Of a stretch of DNA of 64,000 bases, positions 1 through 8,626 are shown piece by piece. The stretch comes from Pontibacter sp. FD36. Lineage in GTDB: Bacteria > Bacteroidota > Bacteroidia > Cytophagales > Hymenobacteraceae. Both the position numbers and the translations under genes were made by a program. The stretch spans positions 248,001 to 312,000 of the forward strand of contig NZ_JADPMP010000006.1 of NCBI RefSeq assembly GCF_015686655.1, given 5' to 3'. How positions within the stretch are numbered: position 1 is the stretch's first letter; each line of letters opens with the position of its first letter. The notes beneath the pieces are model-generated. The model did not search any database. It was not told the DNA's origin and saw only the letters and a program-made list of their open reading frames with translations.

Positions 1-115
1 GTTGTTACATTATTTTTTATTTAATTTATCTATACTTTAATAAAAATTTAACAAAAGTTTTTGGATATAATCTCTTAATCCTCGTACTTTATAGTATAAC
101 ACCAAAACTGATAGC

Positions 116-1369
116 ATGAGCGCATTCCTGGCACTGGAAGAAGGATATCTGGAGAAGCTGAACCACGTGGAGCGGAAGAAGCATCTGCAGAAGATCAGGA
201 TCGTGCGGCACTTGTATGTAAAGGGCGCTCGCTCTAACGCCGATATCTGTAACCGCTTCAATATCAGTTCGCCAACCTCCATGGCTTTGCTAAATGAATT
301 GATGGCTGAAGGGCTGGTGGAGAAGCAGGGGCGTGGCGAATCAGTAGGAGGGCGAAAGCCTGAGCTGTATGGGCTGCGCAATAATTCTCTTTTCGTGCTG
401 AGCATTGAAATGGAAAAGTTCAGTACCCGCATGGCCATTTTTGATGGGAACAATAACAACATCACCGGTGTCCATACCTTTCCACTAAATCTCTCAAAAG
501 ATCTCAGCGCTATTGAGGAGTTGTACCAGCATGCCAACAGCCTGGTGCTTTCGGCAGGTATAGATACTGACAAACTGATGGGCATTGGCCTAAGCATGCC
601 GGGCCTTGTGTCATCACGCGAAGGCGACAGCTATACCTATTTGCTCACGGGGCAGAACGAAACACCGCTGCAGGATCTGCTGGCGCTGAAGTTCAGCAAG
701 CCAGTCTACATCCAAAATGACGTGAAAAGCATCACCTTGGCAGAATACCGCTTTGGGGCTGCGCAGAGCAAACGCGACGTGCTGGTGCTCACACTGGACT
801 GGGGCATCGGTCTGGGCATCATCATGGACGGGAAGCTGCGTGTGGGCACCTCCGGTTTTGCGGGCGAGTTCGGGCACATTCCTTTTATCGACAACGGCGT
901 GCTGTGCCACTGCGGCAAGCGGGGCTGTCTGGAGACGGTGGCTTCAGGAAGTGCACTGGCACGTATGGCTCGCGAAGGGCTTCAGGCAGGACAGGATACT
1001 TTGCTTAAAGCGCTGTCTGACCACGAGCCGGAGAAGATTGAACCGCAGGCCATCATACAGGCTGCACACGAAGGGGACCAGTACGCCATCAACATATTGG
1101 CCGAAACAGGCCGCAACCTGGGCAAAGGCATCGCCATGCTGATCCAGCTGTTTAACCCGGAGCTGATCATCATCGGCGGCAAAATGGCCGAAGCCAGGCA
1201 GTATCTCACCACCCCGATACAGCAATCGATCAACACGTACTGCATGACGCAGCTGCGCGAACGCACTGAAATAGCACTCTCCAAACTGGGGCAGAAGGCA
1301 GGTATACTAGGGCCGGTGGCCACGGTAATGGAGCGCATTTTTGAGCACCGCATTGAATCAACGAAATAA
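116..1369 (+). CDS. ROK-family transcriptional regulator (NagC/XylR type)
   Basis: A 417-residue protein with an N-terminal winged helix-turn-helix (about residues 25-75) followed by a ROK sugar-binding fold. The zinc-binding ROK signature CHCGKRGCLE is intact near the middle. The N-terminal phosphate-binding loop expected of a ROK kinase (DxGGT) is replaced by SIEMEKFSTR, so I infer a regulator and not a sugar kinase. It is followed 41 bases later by the glucosamine-6-phosphate deaminase gene and further on by hexosaminidase and transporter genes, which points to a repressor that senses an amino sugar or its phosphate. The effector is not visible in the sequence. The ATG at 116 places the HTH at the usual distance from the N terminus. 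Confidence 0.88.
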   Translation: MSAFLALEEGYLEKLNHVERKKHLQKIRIVRHLYVKGARSNADICNRFNISSPTSMALLNELMAEGLVEKQGRGESVGGRKPELYGLRNNSLFVLSIEMEKFSTRMAIFDGNNNNITGVHTFPLNLSKDLSAIEELYQHANSLVLSAGIDTDKLMGIGLSMPGLVSSREGDSYTYLLTGQNETPLQDLLALKFSKPVYIQNDVKSITLAEYRFGAAQSKRDVLVLTLDWGIGLGIIMDGKLRVGTSGFAGEFGHIPFIDNGVLCHCGKRGCLETVASGSALARMAREGLQAGQDTLLKALSDHEPEKIEPQAIIQAAHEGDQYAINILAETGRNLGKGIAMLIQLFNPELIIIGGKMAEARQYLTTPIQQSINTYCMTQLRERTEIALSKLGQKAGILGPVATVMERIFEHRIESTK

Positions 1370-1410
1370 CAGAACAACGAAACACAACATCACATTATAG
1401 CACAAATAAA

Positions 1411-3330
1411 ATGGCACGATTAAATCTTCTGGAAGAAACCCGATTTGAAAAGCTTCCGGTTACTGTTTACTCCGATGAATATGTCGCTTCCGTAAAAGTG
1501 GCGCAGCGCATTGCGGAGTTGATCCGATACAAGCAGGGACGCAACGAGAAGGCTGTGCTCGGTCTGGCCACTGGTGCCACGCCGGTGAAGGTATACGCCG
1601 AGCTGGTGCGCCTGCACCGCGAAGAAGGCCTGAGCTTCCGCAATGTGATCACCTTCAATCTGGACGAGTACTACCCGATGCAGCCGACTGCGGTGCAGAG
1701 CTACGTGACGTTCATGAACGAGAATCTGTTCGACCACATTGACATCAACAAAAACAACGTACACATACCGGATGGCACCCTGCCGCAGGAAAGAATTCAT
1801 GACTACTGCCTGGAGTACGAGCGCAAGATCGAAGCCGTAGGCGGACTGGACCTGCAGTTGCTGGGGATAGGCCGTACAGGTCACATCGGTTTCAACGAAC
1901 CGGGCTCTGCGCCAAACTCAGGCACACGTCTGGTGACGCTCGACGACCTGACCCGTCGCGATGCCTCCCGTGACTTTGGTGGTAAAGAGAATGTGCCGCG
2001 CAAAGCCATCACCATGGGTATCGGTACCATCTTCAAAGCCCGGGAGATCATCCTGATGGCCTGGAGCGGAAAGAAAGCGCCGATCATCAAGAAAGCCGTG
2101 GAAGGCGAGATGTCAAGCGACGTGCCGGCTACCTATCTGCAGCTGTCTGACAATGTGGAGTTTGTGCTGGATATGGACGCCGCTTCGGATCTGACTCGCT
2201 TCAACACGCCATGGCTGGTAAAAGATTGCGTATGGGATGATGCCCTGATCAAAAAAGCGGTGATCTGGCTGTCACAGACGGTGAAGAAGCCGATCCTGAA
2301 GCTGACCGAGGAGGATTACAACAACCACGGTATGGCGCAGCTGATCACTGAAAAAGGTACTGCCTACGAGATTAACATCGATATTTTCAATAAACTGCAA
2401 AGCACCATCACCGGCTGGCCAGGTGGTAAACCAAATGCCGATGACAAGCGTCGTCCGGAGCGTGCCGAGCCTGCCCGCAAGCGTGTCGTGATTTTCTCGC
2501 CACATCCGGATGATGATGTAATCTCCATGGGTGGTACGTTCATCCGTCTGGTAGACCAGGGGCACGACGTGCATGTGGCGTATCAGACTTCCGGCAACAC
2601 AGCCGTGTGGGACGACGATGTGCTCCGCTACATGGAGTTTGCCATCGACTTCAACAAAAGCATCGGCCAGGAAACGGATCACCTGGAAAATATTTACGAA
2701 GACATGCGCGGCTTTATTGATAACAAGCAGCCAAATCAGCTCGATACACAGGAAATTCGTGACGTGAAGGGCTTTATTCGCAAAAGCGAGGCTATTGCCG
2801 GTGCCCGTTATGCCGGTCTGGATGATGATCACATCCACTTCATGGCGCTGCCTTTCTATGAAACAGGCAAGACCGTGAAGAAGCCGGTGACTGATATTGA
2901 CGTGGAACTGACGATGGAACTGCTGCAGCAGGTGAAGCCGCACCAGGTGTTTGCCGCCGGCGACTTTGCTGACCCGCACGGTACGCACATTGTGTGCTTC
3001 AATATCGTGCTGGCGGCCCTCTCTCGCCTTCGTGAGACAGAGGATTGGGCTAAAGATTGCTGGCTGTGGATGTACCGCGGCGCCTGGCATGAGTTCGCCA
3101 CTCACGAGATCGAGATGGCTGTGCCGCTGTCGCCGCAGGAAGTGGAACGCAAGCGCAATGCCATCTTTAAGCACCAGTCTCAGAAAGACCGTCCGGTGTT
3201 CCCGGGTGATGACGCCCGCGAGTTCTGGGTACGTGCCGAAGAGCGCAACCGCGAAACCGCCAAGAGCTACGACGACCTCGGCCTTGCCAACTACGAAGCC
3301 ATGGAAGCTTTCGTGAAATGGAAATTCTAG
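1411..3330 (+). CDS. nagB: Glucosamine-6-phosphate deaminase fused to a PIG-L/LmbE deacetylase-like domain
   Basis: A 639-residue two-domain enzyme. Residues about 1-290 are NagB (glucosamine-6-P to fructose-6-P plus ammonia): sugar-binding LDEYYP with Asp85, and GIGRTGHIGFNEP at 152-164 with His158 and Glu163. The position of the second catalytic aspartate (E. coli Asp141, in NDGH) is Thr156 here. Residues about 355-639 are a PIG-L zinc deacetylase-like domain with HPDDD at 365-369 and DPHGTH at 521-526, the usual metal ligands. E. coli NagB is about 266 residues, so the second half is a true fusion. Such fusions are common in Bacteroidota. No separate nagA is present nearby, so the PIG-L half might deacetylate an N-acetylated substrate; that is inference. 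Operon with the upstream ROK gene. Confidence 0.9.
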   Translation: MARLNLLEETRFEKLPVTVYSDEYVASVKVAQRIAELIRYKQGRNEKAVLGLATGATPVKVYAELVRLHREEGLSFRNVITFNLDEYYPMQPTAVQSYVTFMNENLFDHIDINKNNVHIPDGTLPQERIHDYCLEYERKIEAVGGLDLQLLGIGRTGHIGFNEPGSAPNSGTRLVTLDDLTRRDASRDFGGKENVPRKAITMGIGTIFKAREIILMAWSGKKAPIIKKAVEGEMSSDVPATYLQLSDNVEFVLDMDAASDLTRFNTPWLVKDCVWDDALIKKAVIWLSQTVKKPILKLTEEDYNNHGMAQLITEKGTAYEINIDIFNKLQSTITGWPGGKPNADDKRRPERAEPARKRVVIFSPHPDDDVISMGGTFIRLVDQGHDVHVAYQTSGNTAVWDDDVLRYMEFAIDFNKSIGQETDHLENIYEDMRGFIDNKQPNQLDTQEIRDVKGFIRKSEAIAGARYAGLDDDHIHFMALPFYETGKTVKKPVTDIDVELTMELLQQVKPHQVFAAGDFADPHGTHIVCFNIVLAALSRLRETEDWAKDCWLWMYRGAWHEFATHEIEMAVPLSPQEVERKRNAIFKHQSQKDRPVFPGDDAREFWVRAEERNRETAKSYDDLGLANYEAMEAFVKWKF

Positions 3331-3341
3331 TTTGATCAATG

Positions 3342-3391
3342 ACAGCTAAAACGAAGCAAATTGCTTAGCTTTGTTTTAGCTGTTTTTTTTT
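3342..3391 (+). terminator. Intrinsic terminator after nagB fusion
   Basis: A long inverted repeat (acagctaaaacgaagc pairing with gctttgttttagctgt, one mismatch) ends in an unbroken T-run at 3383-3391. It lies 11 bases after the stop codon and separates the first two genes from the hexosaminidase gene. Confidence 0.85.
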
Positions 3392-3578
3392 CGGCTGAGG
3401 GCAAATGCTTCTAATTCTATTGTTAAAAAGGGCCATTTCATTCTAATTTTGCCATCCTGTAAGGATCTTGTTGGCAAGTGGCATAGGCTTGAATTCTTGA
3501 AGTTAAAGTCTTATCACGCAGTCGCGCATTTTTAGAGTATAGAGCTGGGCTGGCGCTTTTTAACATTGGTATAGAGCC

Positions 3579-3586
3579 TATCTTTG
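3579..3586 (+). promoter_or_regulatory. Candidate Bacteroidota -7 box upstream of GH20 gene
   Basis: TATCTTTG matches the TAnnTTTG -7 element; the -33 position carries only a T-rich stretch and no TTTG. It would give a leader of about 100 bases before the chosen start at 3696. The rest of 3392-3695 shows no convincing gene. Confidence 0.4.
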
Positions 3587-3695
3587 TTGGAGACGGCTTT
3601 TTATCACTAAATGAAAGTTGGAGCCGAGTCTCAGTAACATACAAACAGCTATTACATCGCCATTAACCAACCCAACCATAACACCCGTTTCTGAC

Positions 3696-6035
3696 ATGAC
3701 TTTCAGAAAAAACATTCTCACCCTTTTGCTTTCGATTTTCTTTACGGCAGGTATAGCTACGCTTTCAAAGGCGCAGGTAAAACCCGAGTCGCTCTCGCTG
3801 ATACCGCAGCCCGTGAAGCTGACCACCCAGAAAGGAGGCTTCCTGGTGCAGCCCTCCACCAAGGTGTATGTGGACCCCAAAAATGACGATCTGCTGCGTG
3901 TAGGCGAGTTTTTGGCGCAGCACATCGAGGACGCGATCGGACATAGGCCCGAGGTAATCCAAAAGAAGCCAAAGAAAAAAGAGACGAACCTGATTCATCT
4001 GACGCTGAAGACAGATAACGACACGCTGGGTGCGGAGGGTTATACCTTGAGCGTTACCCAAGGCCGCATAACACTGGCTGCAAAGGAAGCACACGGCGCT
4101 TTTCTGGGTATGCAGACTGTGCGTCAGCTGCTGCCAGCTCAGAAAACATCTAAGTCGGCGCTTATACCTGCGCTCCAGATCGTGGACAAGCCCCGCTATA
4201 CCTGGCGCGGCATGCACCTGGACGTAACCCGCCATTTCTTCCCGGTGGAGTTCGTGAAGCAGTACATCGACTACCTGGCCATGCACAAGCTAAATAGCTT
4301 CCACTGGCACCTGACGGACGACCAGGGCTGGCGCATCGAGATCAAAAAACACCCGAAACTAACCGAAGTTGGCGCCTGGCGCGACAGCACCCTGATCGGG
4401 CACTACTGGGACCTGCCGCAGACTTACCGCAAGCGCCGTCACGGTGGCTATTATACCCAGGAGCAGATCAAAGAAGTGGTGAAATATGCACAGGACCGCT
4501 TTATCAACGTAGTGCCGGAGATCGAGATGCCTGGTCACGCACTGGCGGCGCTGGCTGCTTATCCGGAGCTTTCGTGCACGGGCGGTCCGCACAAAGTAGA
4601 GTCGAAGTGGGGTATTTTTCCTGATATTTTCTGTGCCGGTAACGAGCAGACGTTTGCGTTCCTGGAAGATGTGCTCACGGAAGTGATGGAGCTCTTCCCG
4701 AGTAAAGTGATTCACGTAGGGGGCGACGAGGCACCAAAAACCCGCTGGAAAGTATGCCCGAAATGCCAGAAGCGCATTAAGGACGAAGGTTTGAAAGACG
4801 AACACGAACTGCAGAGCTATTTTGTGCAGCGCATGGAGAAGTTCGCTAACAAGAACGGCCGCATCATCATCGGTTGGGACGAGATTCTGGAAGGTGGCCT
4901 GGCACCGAATGCTTACGTGATGTCGTGGCGCGGTACCAAAGGAGGTATAGCTGCTGCTAAAGAAAAGCACTACGTCGTTATGTCGCCGGGTACGCCTCTT
5001 TACTTCGACTACTACCAGGGCGAACGTGACCTCGAACCAACCACCATACACGGGTATAACCCACTTTCCAAGGTATACGCCTACGATCCAACGCCAAGCG
5101 AACTGTCTGCCGAGGAGAAAAAGTACATCCTGGGCGCGCAAGCCAACATGTGGACCGAGTATGTTTCCACTGAAGAGCATTTAGAGTACATGGTGTTTCC
5201 GCGCATAGCCGCCCTCAGCGAAGTGCTGTGGACACCTGCCAAACTGAAAGACTGGAAAAGTTTCCAGAACCGCATGACGCAGCAATACAAGCGTTATGAT
5301 GCGTTGGGAGTCAATTACGCTCGCAGTGCTTTCAATGTGAACCAGCAACTGGAGGTAGACTCGACAAGCAACCGGGCCACCGTGACCTTTGATACGGATG
5401 CGGCTGATGTGACCATCCACTATACCCTGGACGGATCGGAGCCAAGCACCCGATCACAGGTATACAAAGGACCGTTCCCGCTCAACAGAACCTCAACTAT
5501 CAAAGCCGGGTCTTTTGTGAATGGCAAGCTGGTGGGCAAGGTGAGCACCCGTACGTTTGAGGCGCACAAAGGCTTTAACAAGACCATCACACTCACTACG
5601 CCGGCTCATCAGAATTTCGCTAAGAAAGCAAAACTGGTAGACGGCTTGAAAGGCTCGACCGATCAGTACGATGGTCACTGGGTTGGCTTCCTGGACACAG
5701 ATGTGGAGGCGATCATCGACCTGGGGAAAGAGCAGCCGATCAAAAGAATAAGCACGAACTTCATGCAAAACATTGGCTACCGTATTTTCCTGCCGGTGCA
5801 GGTAGAGTATGCGCTGTCAGTGGATGGTATCAGGTATGTGACTGTGGACACGATCGATGATCCAAACCCACTGGGTGCAGAGGGCATCACGACCCACGAA
5901 GTAGCTGCCACGCTGCCACTTACCCGTGCCCGCTTTGTAAAAGTGAAGGTCCGAAGTGTAGGCGTGAGCCCTGATAAGTACCCTTCAGCCGGACAGAAAA
6001 CCTGGCTGATGCTGGACGAGATCGTGGTGGAGTAA
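3696..6035 (+). CDS. Secreted beta-N-acetylhexosaminidase, GH20
   Basis: A 779-residue exported glycoside hydrolase. The frame stays open to an ATG at 3618, but the ATG at 3696 begins a clean signal peptide (MTFRKN, hydrophobic LLLSIFF core, cleavage near SKAQ), so I use it. Order: signal peptide, GH20b N-terminal domain (about 30-150), GH20 barrel with the catalytic Asp-Glu pair in HVGGDEAPK, a chitobiase-type C-terminal beta domain (TIHYTLDGSEPS), and a final discoidin-like beta domain. It releases terminal GlcNAc/GalNAc from chitooligosaccharides or glycans in the periplasm or at the surface. The deaminase upstream and transporter downstream fit import and catabolism of the released amino sugar. 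Confidence 0.93.
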   Translation: MTFRKNILTLLLSIFFTAGIATLSKAQVKPESLSLIPQPVKLTTQKGGFLVQPSTKVYVDPKNDDLLRVGEFLAQHIEDAIGHRPEVIQKKPKKKETNLIHLTLKTDNDTLGAEGYTLSVTQGRITLAAKEAHGAFLGMQTVRQLLPAQKTSKSALIPALQIVDKPRYTWRGMHLDVTRHFFPVEFVKQYIDYLAMHKLNSFHWHLTDDQGWRIEIKKHPKLTEVGAWRDSTLIGHYWDLPQTYRKRRHGGYYTQEQIKEVVKYAQDRFINVVPEIEMPGHALAALAAYPELSCTGGPHKVESKWGIFPDIFCAGNEQTFAFLEDVLTEVMELFPSKVIHVGGDEAPKTRWKVCPKCQKRIKDEGLKDEHELQSYFVQRMEKFANKNGRIIIGWDEILEGGLAPNAYVMSWRGTKGGIAAAKEKHYVVMSPGTPLYFDYYQGERDLEPTTIHGYNPLSKVYAYDPTPSELSAEEKKYILGAQANMWTEYVSTEEHLEYMVFPRIAALSEVLWTPAKLKDWKSFQNRMTQQYKRYDALGVNYARSAFNVNQQLEVDSTSNRATVTFDTDAADVTIHYTLDGSEPSTRSQVYKGPFPLNRTSTIKAGSFVNGKLVGKVSTRTFEAHKGFNKTITLTTPAHQNFAKKAKLVDGLKGSTDQYDGHWVGFLDTDVEAIIDLGKEQPIKRISTNFMQNIGYRIFLPVQVEYALSVDGIRYVTVDTIDDPNPLGAEGITTHEVAATLPLTRARFVKVKVRSVGVSPDKYPSAGQKTWLMLDEIVVE

Positions 6036-6158
6036 TCTGTAGCTCAAATTTAAAGGTTATAACACCTGATATAAGCGAGATAAATTTTATATTGTACCCT
6101 TATTCCCGGGCTTAATCTCCTGGAACAGTTTTGCACCTTATCTATACCTAAACTTATC

Positions 6159-7457
6159 ATGACTAAAGTAGCCCCTTCCACAAATAGCAAAACCGGGCAG
6201 GAGAATGCTTCTGGTGGGTACATGCGCTCGATCATCATCATCGGTGCGCTGTTCTTTATCTTCGGCTTCGTTACCTGGCTGAACTCCCTGCTGATTCCCT
6301 ACCTGGAGATTGCCTGTGAACTCACCAAGTTCCAGTCTTTCTTCGTAACCTTTGCTTTCTACATCGCTTACCTGGTCATGGCGCCGCTGTCTACCAGAGT
6401 GCTGACGAAGTTTGGTTTTAAGAATGGCATGTCGGTGGCTTTGGTCGTGATGGCGGTCGGTGCGGCCCTGTTCATACCTGCCGCTATGACCCGCGTTTAC
6501 CTGATGTTCCTGGCAGGCCTGTTCATCATTGGCTGTGGTCTGGCTATCCTGCAGACGGCTTCTAACCCTTACATTACGATCCTTGGTCCGGCAGAAAGTG
6601 CTGCCAAGCGCATCAGCATCATGGGTATTTGCAACAAAATGGCTGGTGCAGCAGCTCCGATTATCCTGGGCTTTTTCCTGAACCTGGAAGATGCAGATAA
6701 GCTGAAGTCAGAGGTGCTGGGTATGACAGACGCCGCTCGTGAGGCTGCTTTGAATGAAATGGCGCTGCAGGTGATACCTCCTTATATCGGCATTGTAGTG
6801 GTGCTGTTGATACTCGGATACTGGATCTATCGCTCCAGCCTTCCTGAAATAGACACCGATGCGGAAGATGAAACAGTAGCAGCTGCTAACACCGGCAAAA
6901 AGAGCGTGTTTGCTTTCCCGCACCTGTTGTTGGGCGTATTCTCACTCTTCCTATATGTGGGTGTGGAGGTAATTGCCGTTGACTCGATTATCAGCTACGG
7001 CGTGTCTTATGACATTGCGCTTACCACGGCACAGTACTTTGCCAGCGCGACCATGGTTGCGATGGTAGTCGGTTACATCATCGGTATCATTGCCATTCCA
7101 AAGTATATCAAGCAGGAGAATGCGCTGAAGTTCTGTGCCATCTTAGGTATAGCGTTCTCGCTGGGAGCTATCTTCACTTCAGGTTACGTTTCAGTAGGCT
7201 TCATTGCCCTGCTTGGTCTGGCAAACTCCCTTATGTGGCCAGCCATCTGGCCACTGGCATTGGCTGACCTGGGCCGCTTTACCAAAGCCGCCTCTTCGCT
7301 GCTGGTAATGGGTATAGCCGGTGGTGCTATTCTGCCACTTGTATATGGTGCCCTCGCCGATATCATCAATTCGCAGCAGGCTTACTGGATCATGGTGCCT
7401 TGCTACCTGTTCATCCTGTACTATGCGATGGCCGGGCATAAGATCAGAACAAGATAA
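6159..7457 (+). CDS. Sugar MFS transporter, FucP/GluP/NagP type
   Basis: A 432-residue inner-membrane protein with about 12 hydrophobic segments and motifs of the FHS (fucose/galactose:H+ symporter) family, such as FIFGFVTWLNSLLIPY near the N terminus and LQTASNPYI in the fourth or fifth helix. A charged cytoplasmic loop (EIDTDAEDETVA) separates the two six-helix halves. Placed 123 bases after the GH20 gene and in the same cluster as the nagB fusion, it is most likely the GlcNAc symporter (NagP-like). The substrate is inferred from context, since this family also carries glucose, galactose and fucose. Confidence 0.88.
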   Translation: MTKVAPSTNSKTGQENASGGYMRSIIIIGALFFIFGFVTWLNSLLIPYLEIACELTKFQSFFVTFAFYIAYLVMAPLSTRVLTKFGFKNGMSVALVVMAVGAALFIPAAMTRVYLMFLAGLFIIGCGLAILQTASNPYITILGPAESAAKRISIMGICNKMAGAAAPIILGFFLNLEDADKLKSEVLGMTDAAREAALNEMALQVIPPYIGIVVVLLILGYWIYRSSLPEIDTDAEDETVAAANTGKKSVFAFPHLLLGVFSLFLYVGVEVIAVDSIISYGVSYDIALTTAQYFASATMVAMVVGYIIGIIAIPKYIKQENALKFCAILGIAFSLGAIFTSGYVSVGFIALLGLANSLMWPAIWPLALADLGRFTKAASSLLVMGIAGGAILPLVYGALADIINSQQAYWIMVPCYLFILYYAMAGHKIRTR

Positions 7458-7467
7458 TTTTCAGAAA

Positions 7468-7519
7468 CTCAGAAACAGCGACAGGAGCCCCGAAAGAGGC
7501 TCCTGTCGCTGTTTCTGAG
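7468..7519. terminator. 22-bp perfect hairpin between convergent genes
   Basis: Arms 7468-7489 and 7498-7519 are exact reverse complements (ctcagaaacagcgacaggagcc) around an 8-base loop. It starts 11 bases after the transporter stop and lies before the end of a minus-strand small lipoprotein gene. No strong T-run follows on the plus strand; it probably terminates or insulates transcription in both directions. Confidence 0.7.
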
Positions 7520-7579
7520 GTATAGGTAATCTGCTGCGATGCTTAATATCCGCAGGTATAGCCCAGGTATATCGTTTTA

Positions 7580-7732
7580 CTATATAGTATTTGGCAAGAT
7601 TGTTGATTCTGCAGCTACAGTTGTTGTTGCAGTAGTTGCATCTGCAGCCTGCGCCTTGTTATCGTCGCAGGAGTTGAATAAGGCGAGGATGAGTAGGGTC
7701 AGCAGCAGCACCCCATATAGTCTGTTCAGCAT
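7580..7732 (-). CDS. Small lipoprotein, 50 residues
   Basis: Read directly on the minus strand from ATG at 7732 to TAG at 7580. The protein begins MLNRLYGVLLLTLLILALF and reaches a lipobox-like NSC at residues 22-24, followed by an Ala/Thr-rich tail (TTATTTVAAES). The pattern of a short basic start, a long hydrophobic run and a cysteine is that of a lipoprotein signal (SPII), and most of the mature part is low-complexity. It is convergent to the transporter gene with the hairpin 7468-7519 between them. No family is recognised. A plus-strand frame over the same bases looks like its shadow. Confidence 0.55.
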   Translation of the reverse strand: MLNRLYGVLLLTLLILALFNSCDDNKAQAADATTATTTVAAESTILPNTI

Positions 7733-7922
7733 GGCTTCTCAAGTTTACAGTGCCAGGAGTTTGGCACTTGGAGTAGTACGCAGGTGGCTTCAGCTTAGTT
7801 GAGGCGAAGTACCCAAAGCTGAAGAAATTAATTTTATAGGACGGAAGCTATGGATAGTTTAGTTTTTAAAACAATAGCACTAAATACAGACACAGGCATG
7901 ACAAGGTATTCAGGTGAATACA

Positions 7923-7930
7923 TACATTTG
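7923..7930 (+). promoter_or_regulatory. Candidate -7 box for lipoprotein gene 7979
   Basis: TACATTTG is a full TAnnTTTG match about 50 bases before the ATG at 7979. No TTTG is seen at -33. Confidence 0.45.
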
Positions 7931-7978
7931 TACCTGCCAAATAGGTTTTAACTCTCACAATTATAAAATAAACTTAAT

Positions 7979-8359
7979 ATGCAACGTCTTAAACTCTTAC
8001 TCCTGGTTGTACTGTCTGTTGCCACGATGGCATCTTGTACCACCTCCCGCAAGAAAAACAGCAACACCGGACAAGTAGTTATTATCAAAGACAGCAAAGC
8101 CGGACATAGAGGCTATAAAAAAGGCTGGACCAAGAATACAAATAACCCGCATCACCCACGCACCACTAACCCAGGCCATACCAAGCACAAGCAGGGGAAG
8201 GGAGGCAACACTGTGATTATCGTTAATAACAACAATACTACTGTGAAGCAGGCCGCTCCCAAAGGAAAGCCGGGTAATGGCAATCACCATAATGGCGGAA
8301 AAGCAAAAGGTGGTCAGGGCAAAGGAAATCAGGGTAAAGGAAAAGGCGGCAAGAAATAA
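7979..8359 (+). CDS. Basic Lys/Gly/Asn-rich lipoprotein
   Basis: A 126-residue protein with a lipoprotein signal (MQRLKLLLLVVLSVATMASC; Cys20) and a strongly basic, low-complexity mature part. A central block GYKKGWTKNTNNPHHPRTTNPGH precedes a tail of repeated GKG, GNQGKG and GGKK units. Short lipoproteins with this KKGW..NPHHP pattern recur in Bacteroidota and some are labelled quinol oxidase subunit 4 in databases; nothing here supports that function. The high charge might serve to bind nucleic acid, lipopolysaccharide or peptidoglycan, but this is speculation. It is a single-gene unit with its own terminator. Confidence 0.75.
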   Translation: MQRLKLLLLVVLSVATMASCTTSRKKNSNTGQVVIIKDSKAGHRGYKKGWTKNTNNPHHPRTTNPGHTKHKQGKGGNTVIIVNNNNTTVKQAAPKGKPGNGNHHNGGKAKGGQGKGNQGKGKGGKK

Positions 8360-8397
8360 GCCGCTGCACGCTTGCATCCTGCTACTGTCAGGTATAG

Positions 8398-8427
8398 GCA
8401 GGTCCGGTTTCGGGCCTGCTTTTTTTA
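8398..8427 (+). terminator. Intrinsic terminator
   Basis: Stem gcaggtcc / gggcctgc (one G-U type pair) with loop ggtttc and a seven-T run, 38 bases after the lipoprotein stop codon. Confidence 0.8.
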
Positions 8428-8626
8428 TTCTCAAGAGTCTGTAGTCAGGGCTTGGTCGTGAGAATAGTCTGATTTGTATATAGAAAACGGAAATAGGTAT
8501 AAATATCCTGTGTTATGAAATTAAAATGACTATGTTTATAACATATCCTATGACGTATTGTGCAGGATAGATACGTGCCGCCTTTTCCAGGCAATGAATA
8601 ACAACCTTAATTTAAAAATCTTTTAG

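Noticed and set aside
2272..3339. Long minus-strand reading frame (355 residues) opposite nagB
   Set aside because: It is a shadow of the well-supported NagB-PIG-L fusion; the protein lacks domain motifs and has atypical composition.
3618..3695. Upstream start for the GH20 gene
   Set aside because: The extra 26 residues precede a perfect signal peptide and would block export; ATG at 3696 is preferred.
7539..7802. Plus-strand frame of 87 residues
   Set aside because: The minus strand over the same bases encodes a lipoprotein with a clean signal; the plus frame has no motif.
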